A DNA stretch of 35,906 nucleotides. Source: Phycisphaerae bacterium (GTDB lineage Bacteria > Planctomycetota > Phycisphaerae > UBA1845). Below are positions 1-8,365 of the stretch, piece by piece. The notes beneath the pieces were generated by a model. That model did not search any database, was not told the origin of the DNA, and was given only the letters and a program-made list of their open reading frames with translations. The stretch's first letter is position 1. Each line of letters starts with the position of its first letter. Where the stretch lies: contig JAJDDT010000104.1 in NCBI GenBank assembly GCA_029260165.1, positions 1 through 35,906 of the forward strand, written 5' to 3'. The position numbers and the translations under genes were made by a program.

Positions 1-72
1 CGGCGGTATTCGTCGTCGAATCAGATTCCACTGCGCGTCCGTCAAGTCGCTGGGATAAGCATTCCTCGCCAT
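1..72 (-). CDS. IS5-like transposase, N-terminus only
   Basis: The reverse strand reads from an ATG at 72 to the window edge without a stop, giving 24 residues. They include YPSDLTDAQW, the opening signature of IS5-group transposases (DUF4096-type helix-turn-helix region that precedes the DDE nuclease). The start is well fixed: an in-frame TGA lies two codons upstream and an AAGGAGTG Shine-Dalgarno sequence sits about 8 bases before the ATG. The rest of the element lies outside the window, so whether it is intact cannot be judged. I saw no clear terminal inverted repeat between 73 and 180. It is too short to appear as an ORF of usual size. The family call rests on the opening motif alone. Confidence 0.7.
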   Translation of the reverse strand, partial: MARNAYPSDLTDAQWNLIRRRIPP

Positions 73-180
73 GGATCAGGCACTCCTTGCCAATTTCCAT
101 CCTTATCGGCGATATCCCTGCTTCTCACACACCCTCTCAGACTGCCTTACACTGCTGTTTTGCCGGACCATTGGACAGGA

Positions 181-867
181 ATGATGGACTGCACGAACTG
201 CGGGGCACCGTTGCCCGTAAAATCGAACCTTTGCAACCATTGCGGGTCGTTGAATGACGTCGATCTGCGGGCCGTGCGCGCGCCAACGGTCAAAGGCCCC
301 CATTCGGATCGGGACTGCCCGCATTGTCACTGCAAAATGGGGTCGGTCGATCTGCGCATCGGGGATGGGTTTTTCATCGAACAGTGTGACCGGTGTATGG
401 GGATCTTCTTTGATCCGGATGAATTGGAGACTCTTTTGGACCAATCGGTGTCGAAGGTGTTCGAGGCTGACCTGGAGCGAATGTCGGTTTTGAGTGAAGA
501 GGAAAGCCCGGATTTCACCAGGGTCAAATATGTGAAATGTCCTGTGTGTCGGGAGATCATGAATCGGCGGAACTATGGGGCGCGGTCGGGGGTGATTGTG
601 GACGTGTGCAAGCCTCACGGGGTGTGGCTCGACGGAGGTGAACTTCGAAGGCTCCTGAATTGGGTTAAGGCGGGCGGTCTGTTGCATGATCAAGCCAAAA
701 AGGAGCGTGACAAAAAACTGGAACAACGAAAGAAGCGAGCAAGAGAAATCGAGGAAAGAGTGGAGGATTCAATCCATGGGGGTTATAGGGGATTCCACTC
801 GACGCCTGAGCGGGACTACCTGGGCGTGCCGTCGGTGTTGCGGTTGATTCTTGATTTGTTGGGTTGA
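181..867 (+). CDS. Triple zinc-finger (zf-TFIIB type) protein
   Basis: Predicted soluble protein of 228 residues with three metal-binding modules. An N-terminal ribbon has CTNCG...CNHCG (about residues 4-23). Two zf-TFIIB-like modules follow: CPHCHCKMG...CDRCMGIFFDPDEL and CPVCREIMNRR...CKPHGVWLDGGEL. The last has the typical x-G-x-W-x-D-x-x-E-L ending but uses His in place of the final Cys. The C-terminus is a highly basic and acidic helix (KKERDKKLEQRKKR region) that could bind nucleic acid or form a coiled coil. An AGGA lies right before tandem ATGs at 181 and 184; an in-frame TTG at 160 has no ribosome site. zf-TFIIB proteins are widespread in bacteria and mostly uncharacterised, so no function is assigned. 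It stands alone, with unrelated neighbours. Confidence 0.85.
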   Translation: MMDCTNCGAPLPVKSNLCNHCGSLNDVDLRAVRAPTVKGPHSDRDCPHCHCKMGSVDLRIGDGFFIEQCDRCMGIFFDPDELETLLDQSVSKVFEADLERMSVLSEEESPDFTRVKYVKCPVCREIMNRRNYGARSGVIVDVCKPHGVWLDGGELRRLLNWVKAGGLLHDQAKKERDKKLEQRKKRAREIEERVEDSIHGGYRGFHSTPERDYLGVPSVLRLILDLLG

Positions 868-1012
868 GTGTTCGGGGATTGGGATTCACGTCTCGCGCGG
901 GGGCTGGTTTTCCTGAAAATATGTTCTCTTCCCTTCGCACACGAGATATGAATTCTCTGAATCCGTGAAAGGATGTAGCGCTGCACGAATCGATTTTGTC
1001 CCACAGGAATGG

Positions 1013-1711
1013 TTACGGACCCGCGGGCGTAACGTGGTTGACGACGAGGACGTCTTTGGTGACGTTTTCTGCCGGGAGGTGGAGCTGGGTTCGGGAATTG
1101 ATCTTGAGGTCCAGGGATTTGAGAAGGGATTGGTATTGGGTGAGGGGGCGGGGATTGAAATGGGCGGGGTTCGGTTCGGAGCAATTGGGGAGATAGTCCA
1201 TGATGAGCCAGTGTCCGTCGGGGGCGAGGTGGTTGGCGACAGACGCGAGGGAGGTTGACCAGTCGTCTTCCGAGATGAGGTGCATGAGGACGTCGATGGT
1301 GATGATGATGTCGAAGCGTTTTCCGGGGAGGTTCAGGGTGGTTAGTGGGCTGACGTGGAAATGGGCATCGGGCGCTCGTTTCCTGGCCTGGGTGATGGCG
1401 GTTGATGAGAAGTCCACGGCGGTGGTTTGGTAGCCTGCGTCGGTGAAGGCGGCGGTCAGTTGTCCGGAGCCGCAACCGGCGTCGAGAAGGCGACATTGTG
1501 TGGGGTCCGGGACGATCCGGGCAAGAGTTTCGAGGATGTGGTTGGTTTTCAGGGCGTATTGCTCGGCGTTCTGGTCGTCGGTGAGTTCGATACTGCCGAC
1601 GGCGCGGAGGCTGCCGACGAGGTTTTGGTGCCGGGTTTCCCAGTATTGGTCGGGGTTGAAACGGGAGGTGCGGCTGGTGAGGCGGTTGAGGATTTTGGTG
1701 ATGGTTTTCAT
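1013..1711 (-). CDS. Class I SAM-dependent methyltransferase
   Basis: 232 residues. The Rossmann-fold SAM-binding motif I is LLDAGCGSGQL (about residues 69-79), followed by an acidic strand end TAVDFS (motif II), and later DIIITIDVLMHL and LAPDGHWLIMDYLP, which match motifs IV and V of Methyltransf_11/25-type enzymes. The substrate cannot be told from sequence. The gene is transcribed alone, divergent from pabB with a REP-like palindrome in the gap. Its coding strand is C-rich although most nearby genes are G-rich, which reflects the local strand skew. No strong ribosome site is visible before the ATG; AGGC about 12 bases upstream is the best. Confidence 0.85.
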   Translation of the reverse strand: MKTITKILNRLTSRTSRFNPDQYWETRHQNLVGSLRAVGSIELTDDQNAEQYALKTNHILETLARIVPDPTQCRLLDAGCGSGQLTAAFTDAGYQTTAVDFSSTAITQARKRAPDAHFHVSPLTTLNLPGKRFDIIITIDVLMHLISEDDWSTSLASVANHLAPDGHWLIMDYLPNCSEPNPAHFNPRPLTQYQSLLKSLDLKINSRTQLHLPAENVTKDVLVVNHVTPAGP

Positions 1712-1766
1712 GGGCGCTCTGTTGCCTGAGAAAATCGGCGGTTGATTCGGATTGGTTTTGCCTTCT

Positions 1767-1792
1767 CGTCACCCACAAAGGGGTGACGCTAC
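1767..1792 (-). repeat. REP-like palindrome with GTAG tetranucleotide
   Basis: CGTCACCC (1767-1774) pairs perfectly with GGGTGACG (1781-1788) around a 6-base loop, and CTAC follows at 1789-1792, so the reverse strand reads GTAG followed by the hairpin. This matches the GTAG-plus-hairpin design of REP sequences. It lies in the divergent gap between the methyltransferase gene and pabB. Closely similar copies occur at 8255, 10612 and 33971. Confidence 0.75.
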
Positions 1793-1891
1793 ATCGGGTT
1801 GAGCGAATGGTAACGGTATGCGGGGATATCGAATGATTTTCGGACGCACTTGAGTTGGGGTGGGGTCGATTGGGGTTTATGATGGCAGGCG

Positions 1892-3286
1892 ATGTCGGTT
1901 GGCGGTTTTTCAGATGACGTGATGGTTCGGCGGTTGGACGGTGGTCCCGGCGTGGAGGCGGCTGTTTGCCGGTTTGCGGCAGAACGTGGGGCGTTTTGTC
2001 TGGAGAGTACCGCCCCGGAGCATCGGGACGGGCGATACTCGATTCTGGGGTGTGAGCCTGTGGAGGAGGTGGTTTTTGCGCGGGCGGATGGGGGTTGGCT
2101 TGAGGAACTAAAGCGGCGGGTTGGGCGGGGTGAAATCCATCCCCCACGCCTGAAGACGCGGGATACCCGGGATGGGTTGGCGGTGCCGGCTGGGGGTTGG
2201 GTTGGGTATGTGGGGTATGAGGCGGGTGCGGTTCTGGAGGGGGTGGTGTCGTCGCACGAGCGGGTGTTGGGGACGCCTGATGTGTGGTTTGGGCGATATG
2301 CGGCGTTTGCGGTATTTGACCATTGGGATGGTCGATGGACGGTGGCTGGTGAGGCAGCGGACGTCGATCGGCTGACGGGGTTGCTGGCGGACGCGCGGGA
2401 GCCTGTGGCTGTTGATTGGGACGAGGCGGTGGCGGGAGAGTTGGTGGGGACGATGTCGCGGGGGGCGTATGTGGAGCGCGTGGAGCGTGCGAAGGAATAC
2501 ATCGCGGCAGGGGATATTTATCAGGTGAATTTGACGCAGCGGTTTTCGGCGGATTGTGGGGCTGATGGTTTGGCGATTTATCGAAGGTTGCGGCGGGCGA
2601 ATCGGGGGGCGATGTCGGCCTATTTGCGGGTCGGGGAGGCGTGCATTTGCAGCAGCTCGCCGGAGCTGTTCCTGCGGATGGGGGGCGGACAAGTGGTGAC
2701 GAGGCCTATCAAGGGAACGAAGCCAAGGTCGGGGGATGTGGTGTTGGATGAGGTGAATCGCAGGGGGTTGACGGAGAGCGAGAAGGATTTGGCGGAGTTG
2801 ACGATGATCGTGGATTTGCTGCGGAACGATTTGGGGCGGGTGGCGGAGTGGGGGAGCGTGCGGGTTGAGGAGATGGCGGAGTTGGAACGGCATCCGACGG
2901 TGTTTCATCTGGTGGCTACGATTTCGAGCATGATGCGTGCGGGGATGGATTGGGCGGATTTGCTGCGGGCGACGTTGCCCGGGGGTTCGATTACGGGGTG
3001 TCCGAAGATTCGGGCGATGCAGATTATTGATGAGCTGGAGGTGGGACGGCGGGATGTGTATTGCGGGGCGATCGGGTATATCGGGTTGGATGGGTCGCTG
3101 CAGATGAATGTGGCCATCCGGACGATGGTGGTTGAGGGTGGTCGGGTGCATGTGTATGGGGGTGGTGCGATTACGGCTGATAGTGAGGCGGGGGATGAGT
3201 GGATGGAGGTTGAGGCCAAGATTTCGGGGATGGTTCAGGCGTTGCGGGGTACGGAAGTTCGGGTTCAACAGGAGCGGATGGCGTGA
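1892..3286 (+). CDS. pabB: Aminodeoxychorismate synthase component I
   Basis: 464 residues, normal for this family. It adds an amino group to chorismate to form 4-amino-4-deoxychorismate, the first step of the p-aminobenzoate branch of folate synthesis. It carries PIKGT (near residue 272), whose lysine is typical of PabB; anthranilate synthase TrpE has Ala there. Other chorismate-enzyme motifs are DLAELTMIVDLLRNDLGRV, GGSITGCPKIRAMQIIDE and YCGAIGYIG. The first roughly 130 residues form the poorly conserved N-terminal domain. It is the first gene of a five-gene operon, and the next gene, a PabC-like lyase, starts inside its stop codon. No glutaminase partner (PabA) is present, so it may be encoded elsewhere. 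The ATG at 1892 has only a weak AGGCG upstream. Confidence 0.93.
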   Translation: MSVGGFSDDVMVRRLDGGPGVEAAVCRFAAERGAFCLESTAPEHRDGRYSILGCEPVEEVVFARADGGWLEELKRRVGRGEIHPPRLKTRDTRDGLAVPAGGWVGYVGYEAGAVLEGVVSSHERVLGTPDVWFGRYAAFAVFDHWDGRWTVAGEAADVDRLTGLLADAREPVAVDWDEAVAGELVGTMSRGAYVERVERAKEYIAAGDIYQVNLTQRFSADCGADGLAIYRRLRRANRGAMSAYLRVGEACICSSSPELFLRMGGGQVVTRPIKGTKPRSGDVVLDEVNRRGLTESEKDLAELTMIVDLLRNDLGRVAEWGSVRVEEMAELERHPTVFHLVATISSMMRAGMDWADLLRATLPGGSITGCPKIRAMQIIDELEVGRRDVYCGAIGYIGLDGSLQMNVAIRTMVVEGGRVHVYGGGAITADSEAGDEWMEVEAKISGMVQALRGTEVRVQQERMA

Positions 3287-4155
3287 ATCAGACGGTGTGG
3301 TTGAATGGTGCGTTTGTGTCGGCGGATGAGGCGCGGATTGGTGTGTATGACGGGGGTTGGCTGCATGGGGCGGGTTTGTTCGAGACGATGCGTGCGGAGG
3401 GGGGGAAGGTGTTTCGACTGGCGAAGCATGTGGGGCGGTTGTGCGCGTCGGCGGAGAAGTTGATCGCGCCGGTGGACGTGGACGCGTTGCCCGGGCAGGG
3501 GGCGATTGGGGAGTTGTTGGAGCGGAATGGGTTGCGGGAGGCGCGGGTGCGGATGACGGTAACGGCGGGGGACATGTTGCAGGCGGGGCAAGCGGGTGAT
3601 GGTGTGCGTCATACGGTTTGTGTGACGGTGTCGAAGTTGGCAGGCTATCCGAAGCCATTTTATGAGAAGGGTGTGTCGGTGGCGATTTCGAGCTATCGGC
3701 AGTTGAAGGTGGACCCGTTGGCGGGTCATAAGACGACGTGCTATTTGCCGCGGTTGATGGCGCTTCGGGACGCGCGGGGCGTGGGGTGCGAGGAGTCGCT
3801 GTGGTTTACGCATGAGCATATGTTGGCGGAAGGGTCAATTAGCAACGTGTTCGTGGTGAAGGGTGGGGTTGTGAAGACCCCCGGGTTGGACACGCCGGTG
3901 TTGCCTGGGGTGGCGCGGGGGGCGGTGTTGGAGTTGTGTCAGGAGATGGGAATTGTGGTCGAGGAGGGGTCGGTCACAATTGATGAATTGTTGGATGCGG
4001 ATGAGGTTTTTTTGACGAACGTGATCATGTGTGTGATGCCGGTGACGTCGGTGGAGAAGCGGGCGATTGGTGGGGACGAGCCTGGGAAGTTGACGAAGCG
4101 GTTGTTGGACGGGTTTGTTGATTTGGTGGCGAAGGAGTGTGGGACGGATGGGTAA
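3283..4155 (+). CDS. pabC: Class IV aminotransferase, probable aminodeoxychorismate lyase
   Basis: 290 residues, PLP-dependent fold type IV. The start is a GTG overlapping the pabB stop by 4 bases (GTGA), with GGAG 8 bases upstream. GHKTTCYLPRLMALRDA (around residue 148) supplies the PLP-binding lysine, and LAEGSISNVFVV is the conserved cofactor-phosphate region. LHGAGLFETMRAEGGKVF near the N-terminus is characteristic of the PabC/IlvE/DAAT group. Sequence alone does not cleanly separate PabC from branched-chain or D-amino-acid aminotransferases. Translational coupling to pabB makes the lyase that releases p-aminobenzoate and pyruvate the best assignment. Confidence 0.85.
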   Translation: MNQTVWLNGAFVSADEARIGVYDGGWLHGAGLFETMRAEGGKVFRLAKHVGRLCASAEKLIAPVDVDALPGQGAIGELLERNGLREARVRMTVTAGDMLQAGQAGDGVRHTVCVTVSKLAGYPKPFYEKGVSVAISSYRQLKVDPLAGHKTTCYLPRLMALRDARGVGCEESLWFTHEHMLAEGSISNVFVVKGGVVKTPGLDTPVLPGVARGAVLELCQEMGIVVEEGSVTIDELLDADEVFLTNVIMCVMPVTSVEKRAIGGDEPGKLTKRLLDGFVDLVAKECGTDG

Positions 4156-5278
4156 GCGACGGGCAAAAGTTGCGACGACGGTTGGGGATGTTTGTGCGGT
4201 GATGGAGCGGGCGGCACCGTTGGGGTTGGCGCAGGATTGGGACAATGTAGGGTTGTTGGCGGGGGATCGCAACGCGGCGGTCGAGCGGGTGCTGATGTGC
4301 ATTGATATGACGGGGGCGGTGGTGGATGAGGCGATCAGGAAGCGCGTGCAGTTTGTGATGGCGTATCACCCGGTGTTGTTCAAGGCGGTGTCGCGATTGA
4401 CGTGGCCAAGCGACGAGACGGATGGGTTGGTGTTTCGGTGTGTGGCGAATGGAATCGCGGTTTATTCGATGCATACGGCGTTGGATGCGGCGGAGGGTGG
4501 GACGAATGATGTGTTGGCGGATATGTGCGGTGTGGGCGAGACGGAGCCGTTTGAGTATGTGGGGGGCGAATCGGGGAAGGTGAAGGTGGTGGTGTTTGTG
4601 CCTGAGGGTGAGGCGGACGCGGTGGCGGGTGCGATGTTTGAGGCGGGCGCGGGTTGGATCGGGGATTATGAGCGTTGTAGTTTTCGGATTCCGGGGACGG
4701 GGACGTTTTTGGGGGGTGAGGAAACGGAGCCTGCGATCGGGTTGGCGGGTCGGTATGAGACGGTGAAGGAAGTGCGGGTGGAGATGGTGGTGAAGCGGCG
4801 GGATTTGCCGGCGGTGGTGGAAGCGTTGCGGACGGCGCATTCGTATGAGGAACCTGCGTTTGATGTGTATCCGTTGGTGGGTGAGCCTGTGCGGGGGATT
4901 GGTCGGGTTGGGACGCTGACGAAGGCGACGACGTTGAAGGGGTTGGTGCGGAAATTGAAGCGGGCGACGGGGGCGGTGAATGTTCAGACGGTTGGGGATG
5001 TGGATGGTGCGGCGAAGCGGGTGGTGGTTTGTGTTGGGGCGGCGGGGAGTTGGCTGTTTGCGTTGGGGATTGGTGCGGGTGATGTGGTGGTGACGGGGGA
5101 GATTCGACACCATGATGCGCTGGCGATTGCTCGTCGAGGGGCGTCCGCGATTGCGTTGGGGCATTGGGCGAGCGAGCGGCCTGTGTTGGCTCCGTTGGCG
5201 GAGCTGTTGGGTGGGATGATGGATGGTGTGCGGGTTGATGTGAGCGAGGCGGACTGCGATCCGTTCGGGGCGGTTTGA
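4148..5278 (+). CDS. Nif3-like dinuclear metal-centre protein
   Basis: 376 residues from ATG 4148, which overlaps the pabC stop by 8 bases and has AGGAG 10 bases upstream. The family makes toroidal hexamers with two metals per subunit. Metal-site motifs are visible: [18 protein letters not shown] (a variant of the usual HHPLIF) and, near the C-terminus, [15 protein letters not shown]...ALGHWASE. The length and a central insert (roughly residues 130-250, ending in [14 protein letters not shown]) match the long YqfO subclass. The family is often labelled GTP cyclohydrolase type 2, but its true role is unsettled. Here it lies between p-aminobenzoate genes and queC, two pathways that both draw on GTP-cyclohydrolase products, so a pterin- or GTP-linked role is plausible but only inferred. 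Confidence 0.88.
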   Translation: MGKRRAKVATTVGDVCAVMERAAPLGLAQDWDNVGLLAGDRNAAVERVLMCIDMTGAVVDEAIRKRVQFVMAYHPVLFKAVSRLTWPSDETDGLVFRCVANGIAVYSMHTALDAAEGGTNDVLADMCGVGETEPFEYVGGESGKVKVVVFVPEGEADAVAGAMFEAGAGWIGDYERCSFRIPGTGTFLGGEETEPAIGLAGRYETVKEVRVEMVVKRRDLPAVVEALRTAHSYEEPAFDVYPLVGEPVRGIGRVGTLTKATTLKGLVRKLKRATGAVNVQTVGDVDGAAKRVVVCVGAAGSWLFALGIGAGDVVVTGEIRHHDALAIARRGASAIALGHWASERPVLAPLAELLGGMMDGVRVDVSEADCDPFGAV

Positions 5279-5280
5279 GC

Positions 5281-5994
5281 GTGGCGGGTGATGCGGTGAA
5301 ACCGAAGGCGGTGGTGTTGTTGTCGGGTGGTTTGGATTCTGCCACCGTGGGGGCGATTGCGCGGGAACAGGGGTTTGAGATTCATGCGTTGTCGTTTGCG
5401 TATGGTCAGCGGCATGCGGTGGAGTTGGCTGCGGCGACGCGGGTGGCTGATGCGATTGGGGTTGAGCAGCATTTGGTGCAGTCGATTGATATGCGGATTT
5501 ATGGTGGTTCCGCGCTGACGGACAATGTGGCGGTGCCTGTGGGGCGGGACGAGGCGACCATGTCGAGTGAGATTCCGGTGACGTATGTGCCTGCGCGGAA
5601 CACGATTTTCCTGGCGCATGCGTTGGGGTATGCGGAGGTGGTTGGGGCGTTTGATCTGTTTATTGGAGCCAACGCGGTGGACTACAGCGGGTATCCGGAT
5701 TGTCGGCCCGAGTTCGTCGAGCAGTTTGAACGGTTGGCGAATGTGGCGACGGCGTCGGCGGTGGAGGGTCGGGGGACATTTCGGGTGCATGCGCCGCTGA
5801 TGGCGATGACGAAGGCGGAGATTATCAAGGAAGGGGTTCGGTTGGGGGTGAATTATTCGATGACGCATTCGTGTTATGACCCGTCGGAGGATGGGTTGGC
5901 GTGTGGGGGGTGTGATAGCTGTGTGTTGCGGGCGAAGGGGTTTGTGGCGGCGGGGGTTGATGATCCGACGCGGTATGTGGATGGGGTTTCGTAA
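5281..5994 (+). CDS. queC: 7-cyano-7-deazaguanine synthase (preQ0 synthase)
   Basis: About 237 residues. QueC converts 7-carboxy-7-deazaguanine to preQ0 using ATP and ammonia, on the way to queuosine in tRNA. The N-type ATP pyrophosphatase loop is [13 protein letters not shown] near the N-terminus, followed by [12 protein letters not shown]. Zinc ligands lie in [20 protein letters not shown], the expected C...CxxCxxC pattern. The GTG at 5281 gives the usual N-terminus; a TTG at 5275 overlapping the nif3-like stop is also possible, and no strong ribosome site separates them. The next gene begins on the last base of its stop codon. No queD, queE or folE is present in the window. Confidence 0.93.
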   Translation: MAGDAVKPKAVVLLSGGLDSATVGAIAREQGFEIHALSFAYGQRHAVELAAATRVADAIGVEQHLVQSIDMRIYGGSALTDNVAVPVGRDEATMSSEIPVTYVPARNTIFLAHALGYAEVVGAFDLFIGANAVDYSGYPDCRPEFVEQFERLANVATASAVEGRGTFRVHAPLMAMTKAEIIKEGVRLGVNYSMTHSCYDPSEDGLACGGCDSCVLRAKGFVAAGVDDPTRYVDGVS

Positions 5995-6665
5995 TGGTGG
6001 ATGGTGATTATTCGACGGCGTTGAAGGCGGGGGTTGCGTCGTTGGGGCTATCGTTGAGCGATGAGCAGGTGGGGAAATTGTGGGTGCATCGTGAAGCCAT
6101 GGTGGCGGAGAATTTGAAGTTCAACTTGACGCGGATTGTGGAGCCTGTGGACGTAGCCGTGAAGCATCATGCGGATTCGTTGGCGTTGGCTGCCTGGGCG
6201 GAATCGGCTCGCGTTCGTGTGCGACGGGTGTTGGATGTTGGGACGGGTGCGGGTTTGCCGGCGATTCCTGTGGCGGTGGTGAAGCCGAAGTGGGTGGTTG
6301 TGGCGATTGACGGGACGGGGAAGAAAGCGCGGTTTGTTTTGGAGACGGCGGCTGCGATGGGTTTGAAGAATTTGAAGGCGGAGCATGGTCGATCGGAGGA
6401 GTGGAAAAAAGGGCGGTTTGATGTGGTGGTGTTCAAGGCGGTAGGGGCTGCGGGGAAGTGTTTGGGGTTGGCGAAGGCGCATCTACCGGCGGGTGGTCAT
6501 GCGGTGATGTTCAAGACGGTTACTGAGGGGGAGGAATGGGACGAAGCAGGCGAGGTGGCGAAGCAGTTGAAATATGACGTTTGCAAGCGGTTTGATTATG
6601 AACTCGTTTGTGGTGATGAGATATTGAAGTGGGCGTTGTGGGTTTTTCGTCGGGGTGGGCGCTAG
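5994..6665 (+). CDS. rsmG: 16S rRNA (guanine527-N7)-methyltransferase
   Basis: 223 residues, typical for RsmG (GidB), which methylates N7 of G527 in the 530 loop of 16S rRNA. Family hallmarks are NLKFNLTRIVEPVDVAVKHH, followed by RVLDVGTGAGLPAIPVAV (SAM motif I) and DGTGKKARFV. The ATG overlaps the queC stop (TAATG). It is the last gene of the operon and no intrinsic terminator follows directly. Its final 50 codons have a diverged second copy at 8360-8511, fused in frame behind the beginning of aspS. Confidence 0.92.
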   Translation: MVDGDYSTALKAGVASLGLSLSDEQVGKLWVHREAMVAENLKFNLTRIVEPVDVAVKHHADSLALAAWAESARVRVRRVLDVGTGAGLPAIPVAVVKPKWVVVAIDGTGKKARFVLETAAAMGLKNLKAEHGRSEEWKKGRFDVVVFKAVGAAGKCLGLAKAHLPAGGHAVMFKTVTEGEEWDEAGEVAKQLKYDVCKRFDYELVCGDEILKWALWVFRRGGR

Positions 6666-6748
6666 GGAAGCGGTTGGACCGATTGGTGAAGTCTCGAGCC
6701 GCTTGCTATGTTCTACGGAGCCATGTAGTTCACACGCTTAACTTGTTT

Positions 6749-6766
6749 TGCCGCAACGATGCGGCA
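6749..6766. other. Stem-loop downstream of the pabB-rsmG operon
   Basis: TGCCGC and GCGGCA form a perfect 6-base stem around the loop AACGAT, about 85 bases after the rsmG stop. No T run follows it on either strand, so it is not a standard intrinsic terminator. It may mark the 3' end of the operon transcript or be part of the cytochrome promoter region immediately downstream. Confidence 0.4.
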
Positions 6767-6769
6767 GTG

Positions 6770-6798
6770 TAGACAGACAAGTATTGGGGGGTTATAAT
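6770..6798 (+). promoter_or_regulatory. Near-consensus sigma-70 type promoter of cytochrome gene
   Basis: TAGACA (6770-6775) matches the TTGACA -35 consensus at five of six positions. After 17 bases a perfect TATAAT (6793-6798) follows. The inferred transcript start near 6805 gives a 5' leader of about 65 bases before the cytochrome ATG at 6871. This suggests the cytochrome is expressed separately from the upstream operon. Confidence 0.7.
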
Positions 6799-6870
6799 CC
6801 AATTGGATCGTCCGGTCTGGGCGGTTTTGGACCTTGCCAGATTCGGTCGACTTGACAAGGAGCCTGTATC

Positions 6871-8163
6871 ATGATCACACAAAAATCGAAGTCTCGGTCC
6901 GTTGGTTTCGTCGCGGCAGCGGTTGTATTGGCTGTCGGAAGTCTTGGAATTGTCTCGGGGTGTCTGCCCGTGATTCCGGATCCGGGGAACAGCGAGCCAA
7001 TTGCGAGCAAATTCGCCGGGGCAGTCGCCTGTATGCCGTGTCACTCCGGAATGCACACGGATTGGTTGGCGACGGGCCATGCCACTGCGCTGGAATCTCT
7101 GGAAGCGATCGGCCAAGGTGAAAACACCGCGTGTCTCATGTGTCATACTGTTGGTTTTGACGACGGTGGGTTCATCAGTCGAGCGGAAACTCCGGACCTT
7201 GCCGGCGTGCAATGTGAGAATTGTCACGGCGGTTCAGCAGACCATGCTGCGAATCCCGGCGATCTTGCACTTCGTCCCGTTGTCGATTTGTCGGCTACGG
7301 TCTGCGGTGCGTGCCACACCGATGCTCATCATCCGACGTTTGACGAATGGCAACTTTCGGAGCATGCGGTGGCGTTGGAAGGGTTACGTTCCAACCCGTT
7401 CGCGCAGGACACTTGCCTGGAATGTCACTCGCAAGACTATCGCCATGCCATTGAAAGGCAGGAGGCGGGTGAGAATGTCGAGGTCCCAACCCTTGCGACC
7501 GCCAAACTTTCGATCGAGTGTTCGACGTGCCACGCTCCGCACGGCGGCGTTGCACTGGACCATCAGTTGCGCCAGCCAATCGCGAATCTGTGCGGCGAGT
7601 GTCACACCCAGGAGGAGGCGGCGTTGGGTGATACGCCTCACCATCCGCAGTTTGAAATGCTGACTGGCACTGGCGCGTTTCAAGCTGATGGAAGCGGTTT
7701 GGAGCAGACACACGCTCACAGCGTGCTTGCGGTTGCCGGGGGCGAGGCGTGTGCGCAGTGTCATGTGATCGGGCACGAGGTCGAGGACCCGAGCGAAGGG
7801 GACCCGAATGTCACGGGGCACACGTTCAATCCGTTCGACGAATCGATCACTGAGCACCAGGCGGATCAATACACAGGATGTCGGGACTGCCACACAGACA
7901 CCGTCGCGGATGGTCTGCGAGTCGCGGTGCAAACCGACCTGGCCGCGCGACTTGATGCGCTGGCTCCGATATTTGACGTAGCCAGTGATTTGTTTATTGA
8001 TCCTGAGACCTTGAGCGAAGCGGACCAGACGAGGTTGGCGACCGCGAAGTTCAACTTCCAGTTCGTCGGTGCTGACGGAAGTCGTGGCGTTCACAACCCG
8101 GCCCTTGCGAGTGGTGCACTCGATGTGGCGGAGCGGATCGTCAACGATCTGTTAGGACAGTAA
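6871..8163 (+). CDS. Nine-heme c-type cytochrome lipoprotein
   Basis: 430 residues. A hydrophobic signal segment ends in the lipobox IVSGC (Cys31), so the mature protein should be lipid-anchored outside the cytoplasmic membrane. Nine CxxCH heme sites begin at about residues 54, 88, 115, 145, 182, 217, 241, 294 and 337. Repeated patterns such as WLATGHATALES and WQLSEHAVALEG, and extra histidines near the sites, suggest bis-His ligated hemes as in cytochrome c554 and related multiheme families. The C-terminal GVHNPALASGALDVA resembles the HNPxYA-type end of NrfA/octaheme relatives. It is probably an electron carrier or small-molecule reductase; the substrate is unknown. AAGGAG lies 11 bases before the ATG. 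No cytochrome maturation or quinone-linked partner gene is adjacent. Confidence 0.9.
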   Translation: MITQKSKSRSVGFVAAAVVLAVGSLGIVSGCLPVIPDPGNSEPIASKFAGAVACMPCHSGMHTDWLATGHATALESLEAIGQGENTACLMCHTVGFDDGGFISRAETPDLAGVQCENCHGGSADHAANPGDLALRPVVDLSATVCGACHTDAHHPTFDEWQLSEHAVALEGLRSNPFAQDTCLECHSQDYRHAIERQEAGENVEVPTLATAKLSIECSTCHAPHGGVALDHQLRQPIANLCGECHTQEEAALGDTPHHPQFEMLTGTGAFQADGSGLEQTHAHSVLAVAGGEACAQCHVIGHEVEDPSEGDPNVTGHTFNPFDESITEHQADQYTGCRDCHTDTVADGLRVAVQTDLAARLDALAPIFDVASDLFIDPETLSEADQTRLATAKFNFQFVGADGSRGVHNPALASGALDVAERIVNDLLGQ

Positions 8164-8182
8164 GGTTGCGAAGCGCACGAAA

Positions 8183-8365
8183 GCGTTCGCGACAGGTCGA
8201 AGACGCCCTTGTTTGTTGGGCGAGGTTTTGTCATCTGGGCCGATGAGATATTTCCGTCACCCACAAGGGGTGACGCTACATTGGGAGGCGTTTTGGTGGC
8301 GGTTGAATACAACAAGCGGACGCATCGTTGTGCGAGTTTGCGGAGTGCGGATGTTGGTCAGACGG
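8183..8365 (+). repeat. Duplicate of aspS promoter/leader and first codons
   Basis: This 183-base segment aligns without gaps to 10540-10722, which covers the aspS upstream region, its ribosome site, its GTG start and about 23 codons. I counted 10 substitutions by hand, all within the first 100 bases; the last 85 or so bases are identical. The match stops at AGACGG, the point where the sequence switches to a copy of the rsmG 3' end. Confidence 0.9.
8255..8279 (-). repeat. REP-like palindrome with GTAG tetranucleotide
   Basis: CGTCACCC (8255-8262) and GGGTGACG (8268-8275) form a perfect 8-base stem with loop ACAAG; CTAC follows at 8276-8279, i.e. GTAG on the reverse strand. It lies within the duplicated aspS leader, 16 bases before the GTG of the chimeric ORF. 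Confidence 0.75.

Noticed and set aside
816-2147. 443-codon minus-strand frame
   Set aside because: It spans the methyltransferase gene in another frame and the start of pabB. Its Pro/His/Arg-rich composition is typical of a shadow frame in high-GC DNA.
2108-5164. Long minus-strand frames opposite pabB, pabC and the nif3-like gene
   Set aside because: These are antisense frames made of Pro, His, Arg and Thr, with no recognisable motif.
8091-8315. Minus-strand 74-codon frame and its near-copy at 10295-10672
   Set aside because: The similarity between the two upstream parts comes from the duplicated aspS leader DNA, not from a conserved protein.
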